From the NCBI GenBank assembly GCA_001829005.1, contig MIAG01000006.1, positions 1 through 59,772 on the forward strand: a DNA stretch of 59,772 nt. Direction: 5' to 3'. The DNA is from Sphingobacteriia bacterium RIFOXYC2_FULL_35_18. GTDB taxonomy: Bacteria > Bacteroidota > Bacteroidia > Chitinophagales > Chitinophagaceae. Positions 1-9,861 of the stretch are shown here, piece by piece. Positions within the stretch are counted from its first letter, which is position 1; each line of letters begins with the position of its first letter. Both the position numbers and the translations under genes were made by a program. The notes below the pieces were generated by a model. The model was not told the DNA's origin and made no database searches. It was given only the letters and a program-made list of their open reading frames with translations.

Positions 1-1936
1 CTAAAAAACGAGTAATAGTGGCATCATTAAACCATACAATGAAAAACACTACCATGGATAATATCATGATGAGCAAATAGCTGGCTACCTGTCCACTTTG
101 AATTAATCTCAATTGCCTTGAACCATAAGCAACCAACTTTCCTACTCCATTCACTGCCCCGTCAATACCCGACTTCTCTACTACATTTTTCAAAATACCA
201 CCCAAGGCATTTAATGGATTTACTATAGCGGTATTGTACAATTCATCTACATACCACTTGTTCATTAATAGCTTGCCCAATCCACGCTCTTCTGTTTCGT
301 TTGTATTCGTATAATTTCTGAAAGACTTAACCGCAAATGCAATCACCAATACAATTAATAAAGTCACCACACCCATCATAATATATTCTTGAGAATGGCT
401 TAAGTGGTGTGCTTCTGTTAATTTGGTTGATTCAGCAAAAATAGGCGCAAGAAAATTTTGAAGCCAATGTTGGTTCTCTGCAAACACAGCAGGTATTCCT
501 ATAAATCCGCCTACTACAGATAAAACAGCTAATACAATTAAAGGAATGGTCATTGCAGATGGACTCTCATGCAAATGATGTTCTTGTTCATGTGTTCCCC
601 TGAAATTTCCTATGAAAGTTAGGGTGTACAATCTAAACATATAAAATGCAGTCATTAAAGCTCCTCCTACACCAATATAATAGAACAATGGATTGCTGCT
701 GTAAGCCGCCACTAAAATTTCATCCTTAGAAAAGAAACCTGAGAAAGGTGGTATTCCAGCAATTGCTAAACAAGCCAATAAGAAAGTGATATGCGTGATG
801 GGCATATACTTTTTAAGGTTTCCCATTTTACGAATATCTTGTTCATGATGCATAGCATGAATTACGGAACCAGCACCCAAGAACAACAATGCTTTAAAGA
901 AAGCATGCGTCATCACATGAAATACTGCGCCTGTGTAAGCACCTACACCCAATCCTAAAAACATATAACCCAATTGACTTACTGTTGAATAAGCCAATAC
1001 TTTTTTAATATCATTTTGTTTTAGTGCAATGGTAGCTGCAAAAATGGCTGTGGCCAAACCTATAACTGCAACCAGTGTTTGTGTAGCTGGCGCCATGGTA
1101 TATAATATATTGCTTCTGGCAATCATGTAAATACCAGCAGTTACCATAGTTGCCGCATGTATTAAAGCCGATACCGGTGTAGGACCCGCCATGGCATCAG
1201 GTAACCATGTGTACAAAGGGATTTGCGCACTCTTACCCATTGCACCTACAAATAGTAAGGTAGTTATAGCGGTAATATCAAAAGCGGATAATTGAGAAAT
1301 ACCAGCAAATACATCTGTGTAATTTACCGTACCCAACTTAAAAATCAACCAAAATACTGCTAACAGAAAACCAAGATCTCCAATACGGTTCATGATAAAT
1401 GCTTTTTTAGCAGCATAATTATAATCACCGTTTTTAAACCAATATCCAATCAATAAATAAGAACACAATCCTACTCCTTCCCATCCAATAAACATGATCA
1501 CATAATTGCTACCCATTACGAGCAACAACATGGAGAACACAAATAAATTCAAATAAGCAAAATAGCGTGCAAAATGATGAGGCGCTTCCTCTTTCATGTA
1601 CGCGGTAGAATATAAATGAATTAAGAAACCTATTCCGGTAATAATCAATAAAAACAGTACAGATAATTGGTCAATTTGAAATGAAAATGGAATAGTGAAC
1701 GCTTCTGTTTGAATAAAATTAAACAGAGTAACTACTGAATTAATGGGTGCACCACCGCTATTGGCAGCAGCTCCATACACTTGTCCAAATAAAAAGCAGG
1801 AGGTTAAGAAAGACAAGAAAATCATTCCTGACCCTATTATACCTACAGCAGATTTAGACAAGCGCTGCCTGCCCAATCCGTTAATCAGGAAACCCAGCAA
1901 GGGAAACAATGGTACTAAAAAAGCAATTTTACTCAT
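1..1936 (-). CDS. nuoL: NADH-quinone oxidoreductase subunit L (3' end off the left edge)
   Basis: Large antiporter-like membrane subunit of respiratory complex I, part of the proton-pumping arm. The frame opens at ATG 1934-1936 (MSKIAFLVPLFPLLGF) and stays open to base 1, about 645 codons, close to the usual length, so only the last few residues should be missing. Many hydrophobic helices are visible, and the typical motifs FIGWEGVGLCSYLLIGYW, MAGPTPVSALIHAATMVTAG and VFHVMTHAFFKALLFL are present. It follows nuoK by 17 nt on the same strand as the last visible gene of the operon; nuoM and nuoN would be expected further left. Confidence 0.96.
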   Translation of the reverse strand, partial: MSKIAFLVPLFPLLGFLINGLGRQRLSKSAVGIIGSGMIFLSFLTSCFLFGQVYGAAANSGGAPINSVVTLFNFIQTEAFTIPFSFQIDQLSVLFLLIITGIGFLIHLYSTAYMKEEAPHHFARYFAYLNLFVFSMLLLVMGSNYVIMFIGWEGVGLCSYLLIGYWFKNGDYNYAAKKAFIMNRIGDLGFLLAVFWLIFKLGTVNYTDVFAGISQLSAFDITAITTLLFVGAMGKSAQIPLYTWLPDAMAGPTPVSALIHAATMVTAGIYMIARSNILYTMAPATQTLVAVIGLATAIFAATIALKQNDIKKVLAYSTVSQLGYMFLGLGVGAYTGAVFHVMTHAFFKALLFLGAGSVIHAMHHEQDIRKMGNLKKYMPITHITFLLACLAIAGIPPFSGFFSKDEILVAAYSSNPLFYYIGVGGALMTAFYMFRLYTLTFIGNFRGTHEQEHHLHESPSAMTIPLIVLAVLSVVGGFIGIPAVFAENQHWLQNFLAPIFAESTKLTEAHHLSHSQEYIMMGVVTLLIVLVIAFAVKSFRNYTNTNETEERGLGKLLMNKWYVDELYNTAIVNPLNALGGILKNVVEKSGIDGAVNGVGKLVAYGSRQLRLIQSGQVASYLLIMILSMVVFFIVWFNDATITRFL

Positions 1937-1953
1937 ATACTAAGTTGCGGGTG

Positions 1954-2289
1954 CTAGTTTTTCAATCGGTTCAAGAAATTAATATCTACAGAATGGGTAT
2001 TTCGATACATCATCACAATGATGGCCAATCCCACACTTACTTCAGCGGCAGCTACCACCATGATAAAAAATACAAAGAGTTGTCCTTCTACTCCAGTTGT
2101 TGCAGTTGCATTATTTAACAAAGCTGCTCCATGGTGCATTTTTGAAAATGCAACCAATAAAAGATTTACTGCATTCAACATCAGTTCTATGCACATGAAA
2201 ACAATAATGGCATTTCTTCTTGTAAGTACACCAATAATACCAATGCTAAACAAGGCTAATGAAAAATAGATATAATATTGTATCGGCAT
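1954..2289 (-). CDS. nuoK: NADH-quinone oxidoreductase subunit K
   Basis: Small membrane subunit of complex I with three predicted transmembrane helices in 111 residues. The first helix ([18 protein letters not shown]) is followed by [22 protein letters not shown], which carries the conserved membrane-buried Glu of NuoK. It lies between nuoJ (17 nt upstream) and nuoL. The loop between helices two and three (about residues 52-66) is rich in Ala, Thr and Gly and slightly longer than in the shortest homologues. Confidence 0.95.
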   Translation of the reverse strand: MPIQYYIYFSLALFSIGIIGVLTRRNAIIVFMCIELMLNAVNLLLVAFSKMHHGAALLNNATATTGVEGQLFVFFIMVVAAAEVSVGLAIIVMMYRNTHSVDINFLNRLKN

Positions 2290-2306
2290 AATTGCGTTGT
2301 TATTAA

Positions 2307-2810
2307 TTAATCTTTTTTACCAATTACTACAGCTCCAACCATTGCACTCAAGAAGAGTACACTGCTTATTTCGAATGGAACTACAAAATCACTAAATAAT
2401 GCTTTACCTAAATTTTTAATTAAACCGATATCGCCGGTTTTCATCAAAGCTGCTTTTCCAGATAGCTCAGTTGCTTGCTTTACCAATGAAACCAATACCA
2501 CTAAAAAACATCCACCAGACACAACCCCTGCTAATTTCATCCACCAATTCTTTCTTGGTTCGCCTTCTGAGTTTAAATTCATTAACATGATCACAAACAA
2601 GAATAAGACCATGATAGCTCCTGCATAAACAATCAAGTTTACAATTGCCAAGAATTGTGCATTCAATAAAATATAATGACCAGATATGGCAAAGAATACA
2701 GCTATTAGCCAAAGTACACTATGTACTGGATTTTTACTAACCAGTACCATAATAGCGCTGAATATGGCCAGTGCACTTAAAGAGAAAAACAAAATTTGAA
2801 TCGTATCCAT
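2307..2810 (-). CDS. nuoJ: NADH-quinone oxidoreductase subunit J
   Basis: Membrane subunit of complex I, 167 residues with five hydrophobic helices. The segment [22 protein letters not shown] matches the conserved third helix of NuoJ, which takes part in coupling quinone reduction to proton pumping. The gene follows nuoI by 30 nt and precedes nuoK, the normal order. The C-terminus ([10 protein letters not shown]) is short, as in other Bacteroidota. Confidence 0.95.
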   Translation of the reverse strand: MDTIQILFFSLSALAIFSAIMVLVSKNPVHSVLWLIAVFFAISGHYILLNAQFLAIVNLIVYAGAIMVLFLFVIMLMNLNSEGEPRKNWWMKLAGVVSGGCFLVVLVSLVKQATELSGKAALMKTGDIGLIKNLGKALFSDFVVPFEISSVLFLSAMVGAVVIGKKD

Positions 2811-2840
2811 TTCTTAGATTGTATTAAACAGGCAAAAATT

Positions 2841-3380
2841 TTATCCTCGAGCAGCCCCTCTTGCTGCAGCATATTCTTCCGGTGCTTTATTCTTATCTGG
2901 AATTAACAAATCGTCTTTTCCATAGATGAATCCTTTTCGTGTAAAGTTTGCTGGAGCAAAAGTTTCACTTAAATAAATAGCATCTTTAGGACAAGCTTCT
3001 TCACATAATCCGCAGAAAATACAACGAAGCATATTGATTTCGTATTTAGCTGCATATTTTTCTTCCCGATATAAATGTTCTTCGCCAGGCATGCGTTCTG
3101 CTGCTTCCATTGTGATGGCTTCCGCAGGGCAAGCAACAGCACATAATCCGCAAGCAGTACAATTCTCTCTTCCTTCAGCGTCTCTATTTAAAACGTGTAA
3201 TCCTCTAAATACAGGACTAAACTCACGCTTTTGTTCTGGATATTGAATAGTAGGCTGCTTTTTAAAAATATGGCTAAAAGTAATGGCCATGCCCTTTACG
3301 ATATTGGGCAAATAAAGGCGCTCCATGAAAGTCATTGGCTCCCTACTTACTTCTTTTGCTCTGTTTGTTAAAGCTTGCAT
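2841..3380 (-). CDS. nuoI: NADH-quinone oxidoreductase subunit I
   Basis: Peripheral ferredoxin-like subunit of complex I carrying two 4Fe-4S clusters (N6a and N6b) that pass electrons towards NuoB. Both binding motifs are intact: CTACGLCAVACPAEAI at about residues 75-90 and CIFCGLCEEACPKDAI at about residues 120-135. The N-terminus contains the amphipathic helix that anchors it to the membrane arm. The Ala/Arg/Gly-rich tail ends in GAARG. Length 179 aa is normal. Confidence 0.96.
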   Translation of the reverse strand: MQALTNRAKEVSREPMTFMERLYLPNIVKGMAITFSHIFKKQPTIQYPEQKREFSPVFRGLHVLNRDAEGRENCTACGLCAVACPAEAITMEAAERMPGEEHLYREEKYAAKYEINMLRCIFCGLCEEACPKDAIYLSETFAPANFTRKGFIYGKDDLLIPDKNKAPEEYAAARGAARG

Positions 3381-3423
3381 TTATTCTTTTATATAAAAGG
3401 TTCACAAATGTATAATATTGATC

Positions 3424-4473
3424 TTAACCCTGTTGCCATAATATCACCGCACCCGTTGCCAACATATTCACCAACGCCAGTGGTATTAAACTCTTCCAAC
3501 CTAAATTCATTAACTGATCATAGCGGAAACGAGGGATGGTCCAACGAATCCACATGAAAAGGAATAAGAAAATAACAATCTTTGTTAGTAACGACAATAC
3601 ACCAATGATAGCAGCAATATTAGGGGCCAATGTAGACTCGTCTAAAAACGGAACATCATACCCACCAAAATACAAGCTAGCCATAACCGCGCTGCTCATA
3701 ATCATATTTACATATTCAGCAAAAAGATAAAAACCCAACTTCATAGAGGAATACTCTTGGTGGTATCCCATATTTAATTCGTTCTCTGCTTCTGGTAAGT
3801 CAAATGGGGTTCTATTACACTCTGCCATTGCACAAATGAAAAATAAAATAAAGCCCAAGGGCTGGTAAACAATATTCCACCAAGCGCCAGGAGCCATTTG
3901 TTGATCAACAATGGTTTTTAAACTTAAAGATCCAGAAATCATTAATACCGCAATCAATGCTAAACCCATAGCTAATTCATAGCTGATGGCCTGAGAGGCA
4001 CCCCTTAATGCGGCCATTAAAGAAAACTTATTATTAGAAGCCCATCCACCAATCATGATGCCATAAACACCCATACTTACTACGCCAAATACATATAGAA
4101 TACCAATATTGATATCAGCAATTTGCAAATCAATTTTGCGTCCAAATAATTCTACAGAGCTACTCCAAGGTATAACGGCACAAGTCATTAATGCAGCAGT
4201 CATTGCCATTGCAGGTCCTAAAATGAATAATCCCTTACTCGCCGAATTAGGAATAATTTCTTCCTTCATGATGAGCTTTAATCCATCCGCCAAAGGTTGT
4301 AATAAACCCATTGGACCAGCTCGGTTAGGTCCCGGTCTATCCTGCAAAACAGCAGCAACTTTACGCTCCGAAAAAGTGGTGTAAAGGGCTATACCCAAAC
4401 TAGCAAAAACAATAATCGCAATCAGGATTAGTTTTTCTAGCATCAATATCCAATCTAAGGCCAATAGTGTCAT
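3424..4473 (-). CDS. nuoH: NADH-quinone oxidoreductase subunit H
   Basis: Membrane subunit of complex I that forms the quinone-binding cavity at the junction with the peripheral arm. In its 349 residues are the conserved sequences SERKVAAVLQDRPGPNRAGP, the loop RTPFDLPEAENEL (with EYSSMKLGFYLFAEY following) and WIRWTIPRFRYDQLM near the C-terminus. About eight hydrophobic helices. It sits 11 nt after nuoG and 43 nt before nuoI. Confidence 0.96.
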   Translation of the reverse strand: MTLLALDWILMLEKLILIAIIVFASLGIALYTTFSERKVAAVLQDRPGPNRAGPMGLLQPLADGLKLIMKEEIIPNSASKGLFILGPAMAMTAALMTCAVIPWSSSVELFGRKIDLQIADINIGILYVFGVVSMGVYGIMIGGWASNNKFSLMAALRGASQAISYELAMGLALIAVLMISGSLSLKTIVDQQMAPGAWWNIVYQPLGFILFFICAMAECNRTPFDLPEAENELNMGYHQEYSSMKLGFYLFAEYVNMIMSSAVMASLYFGGYDVPFLDESTLAPNIAAIIGVLSLLTKIVIFLFLFMWIRWTIPRFRYDQLMNLGWKSLIPLALVNMLATGAVILWQQG

Positions 4474-4484
4474 GCTTCTGGTAA

Positions 4485-5582
4485 TTAGTCTTTGTTATGG
4501 TTAAAGTCGGTTGAATGCGCTGGTCTATCCAATTTGCTTAATGTGATATTGGTTTGATTCACTTCACTAATGCTATGAATATCCATCAACAATTTTGGTT
4601 GTCTACCCGCATGAACTGCTTCAAATGTTTCTGTTGGTTTGTGTGTACCCACTGTTCCTGCATAATGCCCTTGTGCAATAACCGAATGACGGTCAATCAA
4701 TCTTGGGCCTTCAATTACCCAATCACTGGTTTGTTTTTTATCGAATCTGCAAGTATTACAAATCCAATCTTCCACTTCACCCCACTGGTCTTTGCGTGCT
4801 GTTACTCTGTATACTTCGTCTCCTCTATTCCACAAAGTAACTTTACCACTACAAGTTGGGCAATCTCTATGTGCATCTACTGGCTTTAAAAACCAAACCC
4901 TGTTTTTAAATCTAAATGTTTTATCGGTTAATGCGCCCACCGGACAAACGTCAATCACGTTTCCAATGAATTCATTGTCTAAATTCTTTTCTATATAAGT
5001 GGCAATTTCTGCGTGATCTCCTCTATCTAAAACACCGTGCTCTCTTTTGCCGGTTAATTGATCTGCTGTGAATACACAACGGTAACAAAGAATACAGCGA
5101 GTCATGTGCAACTGAATCTTGTCACCTAAATCATGCTTCTTAAATGTTCTACGCTGAAACTCATAACGAGTACCCGCTTTACCATGCTCATAACTCAAGT
5201 CTTGTAAATGACACTCACCTGCTTGATCACAAACTGGGCAATCTAATGGATGATTAATTAATAAAAATTCTACTACCCCATTACGGGCATCAATAACACG
5301 ATCACTGGTAATATTCTTCACTTCCATTCCATCCATTACAGTAGTTCTGCAGCTTGCAACCAATTTAGGCATTGGTCTAGGATCTTTTTCTGAGCCCTTG
5401 CTTACTTCAACCAAACAGGTTCTACATTTACCACCACTGCCTTCTAGCTTACTGTAATAACACATTGCAGGGGGAGCAATATCTCCGCCAATCTTACGCG
5501 CTGCATTTAGAATAGTTGTTCCGGCTGGAACTTCTATTGTGATATTATCAATGGTTACTTTAAATAATGTTTGTTCAGACAT
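4485..5582 (-). CDS. nuoG: NADH-quinone oxidoreductase subunit G, short form
   Basis: Iron-sulfur subunit in the peripheral arm of complex I. An N-terminal 2Fe-2S ferredoxin fold has ligands C41, C53, C56 and C78. It is followed by the His-Cys3 motif (HPLDCPVCDQAGEC), a 4Fe-4S set (CILCYRC and later CPVGAL), and a CPTC/CNTC pair resembling the start of the molybdopterin oxidoreductase domain. The protein ends at 365 aa, so the large C-terminal molybdopterin-like domain of E. coli NuoG (about 900 aa in total) is absent. No frameshift is visible and nuoH starts 11 nt later, so this looks like a natural short form, as reported for many Bacteroidota. Confidence 0.92.
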   Translation of the reverse strand: MSEQTLFKVTIDNITIEVPAGTTILNAARKIGGDIAPPAMCYYSKLEGSGGKCRTCLVEVSKGSEKDPRPMPKLVASCRTTVMDGMEVKNITSDRVIDARNGVVEFLLINHPLDCPVCDQAGECHLQDLSYEHGKAGTRYEFQRRTFKKHDLGDKIQLHMTRCILCYRCVFTADQLTGKREHGVLDRGDHAEIATYIEKNLDNEFIGNVIDVCPVGALTDKTFRFKNRVWFLKPVDAHRDCPTCSGKVTLWNRGDEVYRVTARKDQWGEVEDWICNTCRFDKKQTSDWVIEGPRLIDRHSVIAQGHYAGTVGTHKPTETFEAVHAGRQPKLLMDIHSISEVNQTNITLSKLDRPAHSTDFNHNKD

Positions 5583-5589
5583 AACTTAA

Positions 5590-6942
5590 TTAAGCTGGTA
5601 CATGAATAGGATCTGCATAATGTGCCAATCCATAATTTCTTTTTTGTGCTTCTTCCGGATGGTTCACATGCCATTCAAACTCATCTCTAAAATGTCTTAT
5701 GGCAGCAGCTACAGGCCATGCAGCAGCATCACCCAACGGACAGATGGTATTGCCTTCTATTTTGCGTTGGATATCCCATAATAAATCTATATCACTCATC
5801 TTACCTTTACCGGTATCAATATTCTTTAAGATCTTCTCCATCCAACCAGTTCCTTCTCTACATGGTGAACACTGTCCACAACTTTCATGTCTGTAAAAAC
5901 GAGCCAATGTGTAGGTGTTTTTTACAATACACTGGTCTTCGTCTAAAACGATGAATCCACCAGAACCCATCATAGAACCTGTTGCAAAACCACCATCGCT
6001 TAAACTTTCATAGTTCATTAAACGGGTTTCGCCTTTGGCTGTTTTGAGTAAAAGATTGGCTGGCAAAATGGGAACAGATGATCCGCCTGGAATACAAGCT
6101 TTCAATCTTTTTCCATTTGCGATACCACCACAATATTCATCAGAATATAGAAACTCTTCTACAGAAAGTGTCATCTCAATTTCATAAACACCCGGCTTGT
6201 TAATATTACCACATGCAGAAATTAATTTGGTTCCAGTAGAACGACCTACACCAATTTTAGCGTACTCATCGCCACCCATATTGATGATGGGAACCACGGC
6301 TGCTAAGGTTTCTACGTTATTTACAACGGTTGGTCTTTTCCATAATCCTTCAATAGCAGGGAATGGAGGTTTGATTCTTGGATTACCTCTTTTACCTTCT
6401 AATGATTCAATCAAAGCAGTTTCCTCTCCACAGATATAAGCACCAGCACCTCTTTGAACATAAATATTACAATCAAATCCAGTACCTAAAATATTCTTTC
6501 CTAAAAAGCCAGCTGCTTTAGCTTCATCAATTGCTTGTTCTAAAATATCAACAATCCATGCATATTCCCCACGGATATAAATATAAGTATCGTTACTCCC
6601 TAATGCAAAAGATGAAATGATCAATCCCTCAATTAATAAGTGAGGTAAAAACTCCATTAAATAACGATCTTTAAAAGTACCCGGTTCGCTTTCATCGGCA
6701 TTGCATACCAAATGACGAGGAACACCTTCGGGCTTTGCAATAAAGCTCCACTTCATTCCTGCTGGAAACCCTGCACCACCTCTACCACGAACACCACTCT
6801 TCTTTACTTCTTCGACAATTGAAGCGGGATCCATTTGTTTCAGTGCTTTTTCAACCGCTTGGTATCCACCTTCTTTACGATACGTTTCAAAGAAACGAAT
6901 CCCAGGTACATGCGCTTTATCTAATAATAATTTTACACCCAT
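5590..6942 (-). CDS. nuoF: NADH-quinone oxidoreductase subunit F
   Basis: FMN- and NADH-binding subunit and electron entry point of complex I. Visible motifs are GRGGAGFPAGMKWSF (nucleotide binding), the acidic stretch CNADESEPGTFKDR, and the 4Fe-4S ligands ESCGQCSPCREG with CPLGDAAAWP downstream. I place the start at ATG 6940-6942 (MGVKLLLDKAHVPG, 450 aa), 4 nt after the nuoE stop. A longer frame beginning at 6984 would overlap nuoE by 38 nt and adds residues not typical of the family. Confidence 0.94.
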   Translation of the reverse strand: MGVKLLLDKAHVPGIRFFETYRKEGGYQAVEKALKQMDPASIVEEVKKSGVRGRGGAGFPAGMKWSFIAKPEGVPRHLVCNADESEPGTFKDRYLMEFLPHLLIEGLIISSFALGSNDTYIYIRGEYAWIVDILEQAIDEAKAAGFLGKNILGTGFDCNIYVQRGAGAYICGEETALIESLEGKRGNPRIKPPFPAIEGLWKRPTVVNNVETLAAVVPIINMGGDEYAKIGVGRSTGTKLISACGNINKPGVYEIEMTLSVEEFLYSDEYCGGIANGKRLKACIPGGSSVPILPANLLLKTAKGETRLMNYESLSDGGFATGSMMGSGGFIVLDEDQCIVKNTYTLARFYRHESCGQCSPCREGTGWMEKILKNIDTGKGKMSDIDLLWDIQRKIEGNTICPLGDAAAWPVAAAIRHFRDEFEWHVNHPEEAQKRNYGLAHYADPIHVPA

Positions 6943-6946
6943 ATTC

Positions 6947-7447
6947 TTAATTATTTGCGGCAGCATTTTTTCTGCACTCATCAATAATGGCGTCTATTTT
7001 TTCTTTGGTTAAATGCTCCTGATAATGTTTGCCCATTTGCATCATTGGCGCATAACCACAAGCTCCTAAACATTCAACCGTTTTTAGTGTGAACATACCA
7101 TCAGTGGTAGTTTCACCTGGCTTTATACCTAATTTGGTTCCAATGTATTCAATGATATCATCCGATCCATTAATCATACAAGGACCAGTTTGACAAACTT
7201 CGAATAAATGTTTGCCAATTGGTTTCAAATTATACATGCTGTAAAATGTGGCAACCTCATACACTTCAATAGGGCTGATTTGCAACATCTCTGCAACATA
7301 GTCCATGGTTTCTGCACTTAACCATCCACCAAAACTATCTTGTGCTAAATGCAACACAGGTAGTAAGGCACTTTTTTGTTTGCCTTCGGGATAGCGAGCA
7401 ACCAATCGGCTAAACTCTTTCAGTTGTTCATCATTAAACTTACTCAT
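6947..7447 (-). CDS. nuoE: NADH-quinone oxidoreductase subunit E
   Basis: Thioredoxin-fold subunit of complex I carrying the 2Fe-2S cluster N1a. The four ligands are seen in CQTGPC (about residues 85-90) and CLGAC (about residues 125-129). A conserved N-terminal helical region contains YPEGKQKSALLPVLHLAQ. 166 aa, normal length. It sits 12 nt after nuoD and is followed directly by nuoF. Confidence 0.95.
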   Translation of the reverse strand: MSKFNDEQLKEFSRLVARYPEGKQKSALLPVLHLAQDSFGGWLSAETMDYVAEMLQISPIEVYEVATFYSMYNLKPIGKHLFEVCQTGPCMINGSDDIIEYIGTKLGIKPGETTTDGMFTLKTVECLGACGYAPMMQMGKHYQEHLTKEKIDAIIDECRKNAAANN

Positions 7448-7459
7448 ACGCTAATATTA

Positions 7460-8683
7460 TTAAGCATCCAATTCTCCTGCAATCAGGTTTAAACTACTCA
7501 TGGTTAAAATAGCATCCGACAACATACTGTCTTTTACCAACTCAGGGTATGCCTGATAGTAAATAAAACAAGGTCTGCGGAAATGCAGTCTAAACGGCGT
7601 TCTTCCTCCATCACTAATCATATAGAATCCCAACTCTCCGTTACCGCCTTCAACAGACTGGTACACTTCACCCTTTGGCATATCTACCTCGCCCATGATG
7701 ATTTTAAAATGCCAAATCAATGCTTCCATTTTGGTGTACACATCTTCTTTCTTTGGCAAATAGTATTCAGGAACATCTGCATGGTATACCTCTGCATCCG
7801 TTCCTTTAAATTCTTGTACTTTATTATATGCCTGTTGAATAATGCGCATACTCTGCCACATTTCTTGGTTACGTACTAAAAAACGGTCATAGTTATCGCC
7901 TGTTTTACCTACAGGAATATCGAATTCAAAATCTTGGTAACTGCTGTAAGGACTATGTACACGAACATCATAGTCTACGCCAGCGGCACGTAAATTAGGA
8001 CCAGTAAATCCATAATTCAAGGCACGTTCTGCACTAATAGGACCGCCACCAATGGTGCGCTCCATAAATATTCTGTTGCGAGTTAACAAACTCTCTAACT
8101 CGCCTAATGCAACTGGATATTCCTTTAAGAATTTCTCGAGTTTCGTAAACGCTGTATTTGTGAAATTCCTTTCAAAGCCGCCAATACGCCCAATATTAGT
8201 AGTAAGACGGGACCCACATACTTCTTCATATATTTCATAGATTAATTCGCGGTATTGCATTACATATAAGAAACCGGTAAACGCTCCAGCATCAACCCCA
8301 ACAATAGAATTACAAATTAAGTGATCGGCAATTCTAGCCAACTCCATAATTATAACCCGCAAGTAATCTACTCGCTTAGGAGTTTGAACACCCAATAATT
8401 TTTCGCAGGTTAAATGCCATCCCATATTGTTAATAGGACTGCTACAATAATTTAAGCGATCGGTTATTGGAGTGATTTGATATAAGGGTCTTCTTTCAGC
8501 CAGCTTCTCAAATGCACGGTGAATATATCCAACAGTTTGATCACTAGAAACAACGCGTTCCCCATCTAACTCCATAATATTTTGGAATACCCCATGCGTT
8601 GCAGGATGGGTAGGACCCAAGTTAATGGTAGTGGTTTTCCGCTCAATTGCGTCTTCTGCTAATGTTATATTATGATCACTCAT
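7460..8683 (-). CDS. nuoD: NADH-quinone oxidoreductase subunit D
   Basis: 49-kDa type subunit of complex I, which with NuoB lines the quinone site. Hallmarks are LGPTHPATHGVFQNIMELDGE near the N-terminus, GYIHRGxE-like GYIHRAFEKLAE, and the C-terminal EGGNGELGFYMISDGG. I choose ATG 8681-8683 (MSDHNITLAEDA, 407 aa), which lies 10 nt after the nuoC stop behind an A-rich leader. An upstream in-frame start at 8728 would overlap nuoC by 35 nt. Confidence 0.94.
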   Translation of the reverse strand: MSDHNITLAEDAIERKTTTINLGPTHPATHGVFQNIMELDGERVVSSDQTVGYIHRAFEKLAERRPLYQITPITDRLNYCSSPINNMGWHLTCEKLLGVQTPKRVDYLRVIIMELARIADHLICNSIVGVDAGAFTGFLYVMQYRELIYEIYEEVCGSRLTTNIGRIGGFERNFTNTAFTKLEKFLKEYPVALGELESLLTRNRIFMERTIGGGPISAERALNYGFTGPNLRAAGVDYDVRVHSPYSSYQDFEFDIPVGKTGDNYDRFLVRNQEMWQSMRIIQQAYNKVQEFKGTDAEVYHADVPEYYLPKKEDVYTKMEALIWHFKIIMGEVDMPKGEVYQSVEGGNGELGFYMISDGGRTPFRLHFRRPCFIYYQAYPELVKDSMLSDAILTMSSLNLIAGELDA

Positions 8684-8693
8684 ATTTTTATTT

Positions 8694-9200
8694 TTATCCG
8701 CGTCCAAACATTTCGTCGTCTTTGTCAATACGGGTTTGATCTTCTAATGGGTATTCTTTTCTTAGTGGGAAATAATCCATTTCATCCACATTCAAAATGC
8801 GCTTCAAATTGGGATGCCCCACAAAATTGACTCCAAAGAAATCATAGGTTTCTCTTTCCATCCAGTTGGCAGAGGAGAATAATTGAGTTGCAGTAAAAAC
8901 ATCTGGGGTTGCAACTGGTGTAAACACTTTAAAACGAAGACGGGTATTTTCTACCAAATTGTGTAAATGGTAAACAACGGCCAACTCCCTATTGGGGTTT
9001 TCTGGAAAATTAACCCCACATAAATCGGTCAAAAATTGAAAGCCTAAACTAGGCTCATCGTATAAGTATTGCAATACTTTTAAGTTGAGATCTTTAGGTG
9101 CTTCAAAGCAAAGCATACCATAAGTATCTTCAAAGTTGAAGACCTGGTCTCCAAACTTTTCGGTCAGTTTTTGCTGGATATATTCGTTGCTAATTGCCAT
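8694..9200 (-). CDS. nuoC: NADH-quinone oxidoreductase subunit C
   Basis: 30-kDa type subunit of complex I, stand-alone here and not fused to NuoD. The signature WMERETYDFFGVNFVGHPNLKR, followed by FPLRKEYPLED, identifies the family. 168 aa. The gene starts 3 nt after nuoB ends, suggesting translational coupling. The C-terminus (DKDDEMFGRG) is short. Confidence 0.94.
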   Translation of the reverse strand: MAISNEYIQQKLTEKFGDQVFNFEDTYGMLCFEAPKDLNLKVLQYLYDEPSLGFQFLTDLCGVNFPENPNRELAVVYHLHNLVENTRLRFKVFTPVATPDVFTATQLFSSANWMERETYDFFGVNFVGHPNLKRILNVDEMDYFPLRKEYPLEDQTRIDKDDEMFGRG

Positions 9201-9203
9201 ATC

Positions 9204-9794
9204 TTATTGTATTCCGTATCCGTTCAATAATGCTTTATAATGATCGCTGTTTCTTCTTCTGATGCTCTCTTGTCCTACCAGTTCTTGAATTTTCATAAAA
9301 CCATCTAAAATAGCTTCTGGTCTTGGAGGGCAACCTGGAACATACACATCAACAGGAATCACTTGGTCAATCCCCTGTAATACACTGTAGGTATCAAATA
9401 TTCCGCCACTAGATGCGCAAGCACCTACCGCAATTACCCAACGTGGCTCAGCCATTTGTAAATAGACTTGACGTAAAACTGGGCCCATTTTTTTGGCAAT
9501 AGTTCCCATTACCATCAATAAATCGCACTGGCGAGGAGAGTGACTCATACGTTCCGCGCCAAAACGAGACAAATCATAATGTGATGCTGCAGTTGCCATG
9601 AACTCAATACCACAACAAGAAGTAGCATATGGCATTGGCCAAAGTGAGTTTTTTCGAGCTAGCCCTACTACATCACTTAGTTTAGTGGTAAAAAATCCGT
9701 CCCCACCATAGCCATCTGGTGCATCAACATAGGTTACTGAATCTGCAATATTGGCTTCAATTGGATGAATATTATATCTAACTGGACGTGACAT
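9204..9794 (-). CDS. nuoB: NADH-quinone oxidoreductase subunit B
   Basis: Carries the terminal 4Fe-4S cluster N2, which reduces the quinone. The tandem Cys pair is in ATSCCGIEFMA, with the remaining ligands in GACASSGGIF and VPGCPPRPEAI. 196 aa. The N-terminal 30 residues are variable between species. Second gene of the operon, 67 nt after nuoA. Confidence 0.96.
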   Translation of the reverse strand: MSRPVRYNIHPIEANIADSVTYVDAPDGYGGDGFFTTKLSDVVGLARKNSLWPMPYATSCCGIEFMATAASHYDLSRFGAERMSHSPRQCDLLMVMGTIAKKMGPVLRQVYLQMAEPRWVIAVGACASSGGIFDTYSVLQGIDQVIPVDVYVPGCPPRPEAILDGFMKIQELVGQESIRRRNSDHYKALLNGYGIQ

Positions 9795-9861
9795 ATTCCT
9801 TTATATTAAAATTTTAAGACCTATTGAACTATCAAACAGTTTCCGAAACTTTTAGTTCGGT

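Noticed and set aside
1954..2269. Antisense frames opposite nuoK, nuoH, the thiolase, ffh, the BNR gene and others
   Set aside because: They mirror strongly recognised genes on the other strand and show no family motifs of their own.
6943..6984. Longer NuoF beginning inside nuoE
   Set aside because: The extra 14 residues are coded within the nuoE 3' end and are not typical of NuoF; ATG 6942 is 4 nt after the nuoE stop.
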